A DNA stretch of 49,330 nucleotides from an uncultured Pseudomonadota bacterium (GTDB lineage Bacteria > Myxococcota_A > UBA796 > SXON01): contig CAISIK010000057.1 in the NCBI GenBank assembly GCA_903885375.1, positions 1 to 49,330 on the forward strand, written 5' to 3'. A model generated the notes under the pieces. The model was not told where the DNA came from. It did no database searches and was given only the letters and a program-made list of their open reading frames with translations. Positions 41,486-49,330 of this stretch are shown here, in pieces. Each line of letters starts with the position of its first letter. Position 1 is the stretch's first letter. Both the position numbers and the translations under genes were made by a program.

Positions 41486-44110
41486 CTATCGGATGACCAG
41501 GGCCGGCAGCGGCGCCTGCCAACCATCCGCGCCCACGTCGTTGAGGATGGCGCTGGTGGCGGCCCACGCCAGGCGGCCCGGCCAGACCGCCGAGAGCGGG
41601 GCCGAGGTGCTCTCGGCCACGATGATGTAGCTGGCGTCGGCGTCGGCGCCGAGCTCGAACGTTCCGCTGCACCACTCCGGCGCGGCGCCCTCGCACGCCA
41701 GCTCGGAAACCACGGTGCCGTCGCGGTACAGGAGCACGCGCTCGACCGGAATCCAGGACGGCGCGAGCACGCGCACCGCCACGCTCCCCGCCGTGACCTC
41801 GCGGCCGGGCGCCCACTCCCCGTTCACGAGCGCCTCGATGTAGGGGCCGTACGACACCACCGTGGCGCGCTGGGCCATGGCCGCTTCCAGCACCTCGGGC
41901 CCAAAGTCCGCGAGCGTGGTCTGGGCACGGAGGAAGGTGACGTTGAGGCCCGGCTCGCCGCCGGTCCAGCTGTGGCTGTCGCTCACCCCCACGGGCGTGA
42001 TGAGCTTTCCGCGCGCGGTGAGGTCGGCGTAGAACGGGAAGTACTCGGCGTGCTCGCCCGAGTTGAGGAGCTCCATGGCCTGGAAGTCGTCGGACCACCG
42101 GCTCGCCACGCCGATGGTGCCGCTCCCGCTGGCGTAGCCCGCCGCCGTGAACATGCCGCTTCCGCCCACGGGGTGGTTCGCCTGGATCGTGCCCGCGCGG
42201 CCGATGCGCTCACGGATGCGGGCGAAGAGGTCGCCCGTGGACTCGATCTGCTGCCACCACCGGGGCGCCCCGCCGTTGGGGCGGCCATCGCGCTCGGCGG
42301 GGTAGGCGTTGAAGTGTCCCTTCAGCACGGGGCTCACCTCTTCGGCCACGATGCTGTGCAGCCAGCCATCGAGCCCCAACGCGGTCACGAGCGGGCGGTA
42401 GTCCACGATGTGGTCGTGATCGGTGCCCACGTGTACGTCCACGCCGTTGCCCGCGGCCACGAGCAGGCGGTCCTCCATGGGGAGGCTCCCATCGCCCGAA
42501 GGGGAGGCGTGGGTGTGGGGGTCGAAGGTGAGCACGCCGTCGAGCGTGTAGGCGGCCCGGAGGGTGACCGGCAGCGCGGTCGTGGCCCCGGCGGTCACGA
42601 CGACGTCGGTGATCTCGGCCTCGTAGCGTACGCCACGGTGCACCGTCACCCGGTAGGCGCCGGGCTCCAGGGGCAGGTCGAGGTCGCCATCGCGGATGAA
42701 GCCGAGGGCGGCGTGGCCGGAGGGGCGGCCCGGGGCGATGCGCTCGTCGGTGGCCACGGGGTCGGCCTCCGCGAAGTCGACGATCACGGCGGCGGGGCCG
42801 CCGTCCGCCACGGTCACGGCCAGCGTGCCGGGGGAAGAGAGTGTGAGGGTGGCGCCGTTCGCGGCGGTGGTTGCTTCGCCGAGCCCGTAGCCCTCCGCGA
42901 AGGGCGCGGGCGTGGCACCATCCCGAAGGCTGGCGAGCGCCTCGTCGGGGCTCCGGTCGTAGGGGGAGATGTTGCCGTGGCCGGCGGGCAGATCGAGCAC
43001 GATCGCGGTGCCGCGGCCCGTGGCGCGGAGGGTGGCCACGCCGGTGGCGGGGAGGCGGAACTGACCGTCGGCGTCGGTCACGGCCACGGTGAGCGGCGCG
43101 CCGGCCGCGTCGAAGGAGAAGATCCGCGCGCCGGCGAGCGGGCGGCCGTCGGCCACAACGGTGCCGGTGAGGCCCGCATCGTCGGTGCCGGCGCGGGCGA
43201 GGCGCTCGGCCTCGAGCGTGGCGAGGTCGGGCGCGACGCCGAGGCGCGCGGTCCAGACGTAGGATTCGCCGGCGGCGATGGAGCGGGCGGTGTCGAACGC
43301 GGTGGCGCCGGCGCCGAGGCCCGAGATCAGGTCGCCGATGGCGGAGGGCTGCAGCTCGCCGGTGCCCGCCATCATGGCCAGCGCGCCCTGACCGGAGGAG
43401 CCGAGCAGGCCCTCCATCGCCACCGCTGCGCCATCGGGATCGGCGTAGCCGGAACGCGGACGCCAGGGCTGGGCGATCTCCTGCGCGTAGAAGCCGAACA
43501 GGCCGATCGAGGCCACGAAGTCGCGGGCATCCCGGTTCTCCACGGTGGTTGTGATCTCCACGCTCCACTCGCCGGGCCGCAGCACGTAGTCGGTCACGAC
43601 GAACAGATCGTAGTAGGGCACCGCCTCGAGGTTCTCCACCGCGCCGGTCACGAGGCGCAGGGCGGCCGCGGGGCCGCTCACCCGCACGTGGGCGGTGCCG
43701 TCGCTCCCGTCGCTCACGACCTCGACCGCGGTGGCGTCGACCACCCGGCCGAGGCTCAACATCGGCGCCATCTCGTCGATCATGTCGCGGCCGGGCTGCC
43801 CTTCGGGCCGGAGGAAGTCGGCGTCGATGAGGTTGCCGCCGTAGTCGTTGTAGTAGCTGCTGTCGCCCACCGCCTCGATCACGAACTGCACGCGGTCGTT
43901 GTAGAGCTTGACGTCCCCCGGCGCGCCTTCGGCCGAGATGCCCCCGAACAGCGCGCGCGGGTCGGTGATCACGCCGGCGCGCACAGCATCGGCGCCGAGG
44001 CGCTCGGTGAGGTCCAACGCGGAGTCGCCGCCGCTGTCGTCGGACACCGCGGTGTCGCAGGACACGAGCAGGAGGAGCGGAAGGGGGAGAAGGGAAGGGG
44101 TCGGGCGCAT
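41486..44110 (-). CDS. PHP-domain metallohydrolase-like lipoprotein (CehA/McbA type)
   Basis: An 874-residue lipoprotein with leader MRPTPSLLPLPLLLLVSC. Residues 40-300 form a large beta-rich domain. Residues 305-375 are a carboxypeptidase-regulatory-like domain (GTVVADGRPLAGARIFSF, TDADGQFRLPATG). A second beta region follows, and about residues 520-760 form a PHP-type hydrolase: FDPHTHASPSGDGSLP with the HxH metal site, VGTDHDHI, an ANHPVGG loop and PVGVSDSHSW. In known members this binds two or three metal ions and hydrolyses phosphoesters or carbamates. C-terminal strands complete the protein. Its ATG is only 23 bases from the divergent phosphatidyltransferase start. Confidence 0.85.
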   Translation of the reverse strand: MRPTPSLLPLPLLLLVSCDTAVSDDSGGDSALDLTERLGADAVRAGVITDPRALFGGISAEGAPGDVKLYNDRVQFVIEAVGDSSYYNDYGGNLIDADFLRPEGQPGRDMIDEMAPMLSLGRVVDATAVEVVSDGSDGTAHVRVSGPAAALRLVTGAVENLEAVPYYDLFVVTDYVLRPGEWSVEITTTVENRDARDFVASIGLFGFYAQEIAQPWRPRSGYADPDGAAVAMEGLLGSSGQGALAMMAGTGELQPSAIGDLISGLGAGATAFDTARSIAAGESYVWTARLGVAPDLATLEAERLARAGTDDAGLTGTVVADGRPLAGARIFSFDAAGAPLTVAVTDADGQFRLPATGVATLRATGRGTAIVLDLPAGHGNISPYDRSPDEALASLRDGATPAPFAEGYGLGEATTAANGATLTLSSPGTLAVTVADGGPAAVIVDFAEADPVATDERIAPGRPSGHAALGFIRDGDLDLPLEPGAYRVTVHRGVRYEAEITDVVVTAGATTALPVTLRAAYTLDGVLTFDPHTHASPSGDGSLPMEDRLLVAAGNGVDVHVGTDHDHIVDYRPLVTALGLDGWLHSIVAEEVSPVLKGHFNAYPAERDGRPNGGAPRWWQQIESTGDLFARIRERIGRAGTIQANHPVGGSGMFTAAGYASGSGTIGVASRWSDDFQAMELLNSGEHAEYFPFYADLTARGKLITPVGVSDSHSWTGGEPGLNVTFLRAQTTLADFGPEVLEAAMAQRATVVSYGPYIEALVNGEWAPGREVTAGSVAVRVLAPSWIPVERVLLYRDGTVVSELACEGAAPEWCSGTFELGADADASYIIVAESTSAPLSAVWPGRLAWAATSAILNDVGADGWQAPLPALVIR

Positions 44111-44117
44111 CCGGCGG

Positions 44118-44126
44118 GGATAACCT
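44118..44126. promoter_or_regulatory. Overlapping divergent -10 boxes in a 23-base gap
   Basis: Plus strand TAACCT (44121-44126) lies 7 bases before the GTG at 44134. Minus strand TTATCC (44123-44118) lies 7 bases before the ATG at 44110. The two boxes share bases 44121-44123, so only one polymerase could use the site at a time and both transcripts would start at their start codons. Confidence 0.5.
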
Positions 44127-44133
44127 GCTTGAC

Positions 44134-44661
44134 GTGAGGCTTTCCGATCTGGCCACCGCTGCTGGCGCGTTCACGCTCAGCCGCATCGCCCTCGCCGCGT
44201 CGGTGCCGCTTCTCCCTCGTGAACTCTGGCTTCCCGTCTACCTTCTTGCCCTCGCCACCGACGTGGTGGATGGCGTGGTGGCCCGCCGCATGGGCACGGC
44301 GAGCCCGGCCGGGGCCACGTTCGATGCCTGGGCCGACAAGATCCTTGCGGTCAACGTGGGGTGGACCCTCGTGAACGCGGGAGTGGTGCCGGCTCCCTGG
44401 CTCCTCGCTTGGTACAGCCGCGAAATTCTTCAGGTGCCGATGGTCCTCGCGCTGGCCCACCGATGGCGTACCGGCGTCGGGCGCCCCGAAACGCGCCTGC
44501 TCGGCCGGGCCACCACCATCACGCTGGCGGTCACCACCGTGGCCGCGCTCATGGGCTACGCTTCTTTTCCGCTGACGGTGCTCGTCGGCTGTCTCGGTGC
44601 GGCTGCCGCAACGGACTACGCGCGGCTACACTTCGCCTACTTGCGGTTCGAGGTTCCATGA
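44134..44661 (+). CDS. CDP-alcohol phosphatidyltransferase
   Basis: A 175-residue inner-membrane enzyme. The family motif is complete: DVVDGVVARRMGTASPAG and then ATFDAWAD, near residues 48-72, giving DxxDG..AR..G...D...D with all four aspartates. Five or six hydrophobic segments surround it. It joins a CDP-linked lipid to an alcohol (glycerol phosphate, serine, inositol or similar); the alcohol is not evident. It starts with GTG and has no ribosome site. Its stop overlaps the start of the first MopE-repeat lipoprotein (ATGA). Confidence 0.9.
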   Translation: MRLSDLATAAGAFTLSRIALAASVPLLPRELWLPVYLLALATDVVDGVVARRMGTASPAGATFDAWADKILAVNVGWTLVNAGVVPAPWLLAWYSREILQVPMVLALAHRWRTGVGRPETRLLGRATTITLAVTTVAALMGYASFPLTVLVGCLGAAAATDYARLHFAYLRFEVP

Positions 44662-46582
44662 CCCTGCTCCTTCTCCTGCTCGCCTGCCCGGTTCCCGTCT
44701 CCTCCTCCACCGATGGCGACGCCTTCCCGGGCGACGACGACGGCGATGGCTGGACGGTCGAAGAAGGCGATTGCGACGATGCGGATCGTTCGGTCAGCCC
44801 CGGCGCCCCCGAGGTCTGGTACGACGGCTTCGACCAGAACTGCGATGGCAATGACGACGATCAGGATGCCGACGGCACGGCGGTGGAACGCGACTGTGAC
44901 GACACCGATGCCACCGTGCAGCCGCGCGCCGCGGAGCTCTGCGATGGGCTCGACAACGACTGCGATGGGGACATCGACGACAACCCCGACGAGGGTGAGC
45001 CCGGTTTCGCTGACGTGGATGGCGATGGTTTCGCCAGCGACTCCGCCGTCGAGGTGCGGATCTGCGCCGGCGTGGTCGGCTACACGACCGAGCTCGGCGA
45101 CTGTGACGACCGCGATGGTGACACCTTCCCCGGCGCCTACGAGTACTGCGACGGCGAGGACGACGACTGCGACGGTGTGGTGGACGAAGAGGCCGTGGAC
45201 ACCGAGGTGTTCTACGCGGATGCCGATGAGGACGGTCATGGGGATGTCGCGGCCTGGCTTCGGGCCTGCGAGGCGCCCGCCGGCCACGTTGATCTCGACG
45301 ACGACTGCGACGATGCGCACGCCGCCGTGAACCCCTCGATGGCCGAATCCTGCGATGGCCTCGACAACGACTGCAACGGCGTCGTCGACGACGACGCGAT
45401 CGATGGCACGACCGTCTACGACGACGTCGACGGGGATGGCCACGGGTTGGCGGGCACCGCGAGGACCGACTGTCCCTCCGCCGGCGCGCTGGACGACACC
45501 GACTGCGACGATGCCGATGCCACCGTGTTTCCCGGCGCCTCCGAGGCCTGTGACCTCCTCGACAATGACTGCGACTCCGTGGTCGACGAGGATGTGGCCT
45601 ACGTGAACTGGTACACCGACGCCGACGGCGATGGCTACGGCGACGCTGCGGCGTTCCTGCTCAACGACTGCGCGGCCCCGGCCGCGGCGGCCGCCAACGA
45701 CGATGACTGCGACGACACCGACGCCAGCCGCTCCCCCGGCGAGCCCGAGCTGTGCGACGGCTCCGACAACGACTGCGACGGTCTGGTCGACGTGGCCGCG
45801 CGCGACGCCGCCACCTTCTACCTCGACGCCGATGCCGACGGATACGGCCTCGAGAGCGATGCGGAGGAGCTCTGCGAGGCCAGCGGCGACTACACCGCGA
45901 TCCTCGCGGGCGACTGCGACGACGGCGATGCGGACATCTCGCCGGCGGCCCCCGAGGTGGATGACGACGAGGACGACGACTGCGACGGTCGTATCGACGA
46001 GGACTTCGTCGTTGCCGGCGACGTCGTGATCGTGGAGGTCGCCCGGCACACCTGGATGGGCGGCGGCAGCGTGGATGCCGACGGGCAGTGGTTCGAGGTG
46101 ATGAACAACACGAGCGCCGCCATCGACCTCTCCGGGTGGACCATCACCCGCACGAGCGGCGTGGGCACCGACAGCTTCTCCATCGATCCGGCCACGGAGC
46201 TGGTCCTCCCCGCGGGCGATGTGGCCGTCTTCTGCGCCACCGACCTCTACACCATCGACACCGACCCCGACAGCTCCATGGAGTGCAACTACTTCTGGGG
46301 CGATGCGAGCCTCGCGGACAGCTATGTCGATGACTACGTTGACAACACGTTCCACCTCCAGCGCGATGAGGACAGCCTCTCGGTGAGCGTGGAGTCGACG
46401 GTGGTCGACACCGTGGCCTGGGATGCCACCTGGTCCACCTCGGCCACGCAGTCCACCGTGCTCCTCGCGGGCGGCCTCGATGCCGCCAGCAACGACGCGT
46501 ACTCGGCCTGGGCGCTCGACTCGACCAACGTCTGGTGGGACGATGGGAGCGGCTCGCCGGAGTACGGCACGCCCGGCTCCCT

Positions 46583-46586
<4 letters not shown>
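44658..46586 (+). CDS. Lipoprotein with seven MopE-type repeats and a lamin-tail domain
   Basis: A 642-residue lipoprotein with leader MTLLLLLLAC (Cys10). Residues 25-450 hold seven repeats of about 55-60 residues, each with DADGDG, CDDxDxxxxPG and CDGxDNDCDG, matching the putative metal-binding motif first described in the copper-related protein MopE. The acidic loops should bind calcium, and each unit carries three or more cysteines. Residues 452-640 form a lamin-tail domain (VVIVEVARHTW, WFEVMNNTS, DLSGWTITRTSG, GDVAVFCATD). It is coupled to the phosphatidyltransferase upstream (ATGA) and to its paralogue downstream (GTGA). Confidence 0.88.
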
Positions 46587-48727
<2,141 letters not shown>

Positions 48728-48732
48728 CCCGA

Positions 48733-49212
48733 CTACGGGAAGTAGTACCGCGCGCCGAGGTCGGCGCGGGGCTGCAGGAGGCAGGAGGCCGCGACGCAGA
48801 AGTCGAAGGGGTACACGCCGAGGCCCACGTCGAGGAAGATGTCGATCGGGGAGTCGCTGAGCTTCAGGTCGACACCCAGGCCGGCGCCGCCGCCGAACTT
48901 GCCGGCTACGGACCAGGGCCAGGCCCAGAAACCGGCGTCGATGCCGGCGAGCCAGTAGAGGTCGAAGCGGCCGAACTCGGTGTCGCGCACCGTGAAGATG
49001 TCCATCTCGAAGTTCACGCGGAGCTGCTGGAGCTCGATGGCGTTGCCCACGTAGCCGCTCACCCCAAGCGTGGGTTTGAACCAGTACTTCCCGGCCACGC
49101 CGATGATCCCGTTGCCGAAGGAGGCCCCCACGCCGAGCTTGCGCGCGGTGCCCACTTCGGTGTCGGCGAGCGCCGTGGCGGGGAGGACGGCAAGGAGAAG
49201 CGTGGGGATCAT
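48733..49212 (-). CDS. Outer-membrane beta-barrel-like protein
   Basis: A 159-residue protein with leader MIPTLLLAVLPATALA. The mature part alternates strands and turns (KLGVGASFGNGIIGVAGKYWF, LGVSGYVGNAIELQQLRVNF, FDLYWLAGIDAGFWA, DIFLDVGLGVYPF) and ends in the aromatic-terminated strand DLGARYYFP, typical of proteins inserted by the BAM complex. Two cysteines near the end (C139, C144) may pair. The family is not recognised. A GGAG site precedes the ATG; the 118 bases from 49213 to the window edge show no feature. Confidence 0.78.
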   Translation of the reverse strand: MIPTLLLAVLPATALADTEVGTARKLGVGASFGNGIIGVAGKYWFKPTLGVSGYVGNAIELQQLRVNFEMDIFTVRDTEFGRFDLYWLAGIDAGFWAWPWSVAGKFGGGAGLGVDLKLSDSPIDIFLDVGLGVYPFDFCVAASCLLQPRADLGARYYFP

Positions 49213-49330
49213 GTGGGCTCCGACCGGCCCCCATTAGCGCGTCCGGGGCATGCGGGAAATGTGCCGACGCGGCGTGGTTGCGAGCATCCACCCTTGCGTT
49301 AGTAGCCCGCACCTCTCTTTCCCCCGAGGC

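Overview
The window is about 70% G+C, almost wall-to-wall coding, and reads as chromosomal DNA of an uncultured Myxococcota-like bacterium. The reasons are MYXO-CTERM-type C-termini (Gly/Ser/Cys stretch, membrane helix, Arg run), thrombospondin type 3 repeats, MopE-type Asp/Cys repeats, lamin-tail lipoproteins, a DUF2330 protein and strong G/C bias at codon third positions. The genus cannot be read from the sequence. I saw no rRNA, tRNA, CRISPR array, insertion sequence or phage gene. No gene-free stretch exceeds 300 bases; the longest is about 155 bases (11294-11448).

Layout. 1-5364: cell-surface genes (a partial envelope protein cut by the left edge, DUF2330, a short barrel-like protein, an OmpA-type protein, a TSP3-repeat protein). 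5374-9041: a family 2 glycosyltransferase, then a coupled dsbD / DUF1279 / small lipoprotein set. 9123-11979: a lamin-tail lipoprotein, a B12-type radical SAM enzyme and a DUF3060-like lipoprotein. 12095-17303 (minus): a tight six-gene acyl-CoA operon (SDR, RidA-like, enoyl-CoA hydratase, acyl-CoA dehydrogenase, benzoate-type CoA ligase, creatininase-like amidohydrolase), read from a well-resolved divergent promoter. 18022-19339: two divergent lipoproteins. 19324-22066 (minus): a coupled AAA ATPase / CobW GTPase / MobA-like operon. 22091-27207: an unknown helical protein, exonuclease III, an aldehyde dehydrogenase and a GH92 lipoprotein. 27307-33046 (minus): a giant beta-helix surface protein, an esterase and an S51-like protein. 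33138-35721: an ABC exporter trio. 35853-38376: lipoproteins, one with its leader cut off by a stop codon. 38392-44110 (minus): arginase, an aldehyde dehydrogenase homologue lacking both catalytic residues, rhodanese, and a PHP-domain lipoprotein. 44134-48727 (plus): a CDP-alcohol phosphatidyltransferase coupled to two tandem MopE-repeat/lamin-tail lipoproteins. 48733-49212: an outer-membrane barrel-like protein.

How it works together. The region is dominated by envelope and secreted proteins: about a dozen lipoproteins, three sortable surface proteins and several barrel-like proteins. Between them lie short metabolic operons joined by 4-base start/stop overlaps. Two genome-wide habits stand out. 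Lipoprotein leaders are extremely short and uncharged. Many genes carry a TAnnnT-like box only 6-9 bases before the start codon, which suggests leaderless transcripts. The strongest candidates for something undescribed are the acyl-CoA/RidA/creatininase operon, the catalytically stripped aldehyde dehydrogenase beside arginase, the AAA-CobW-MobA operon, and the phosphatidyltransferase/MopE-lamin-tail operon.
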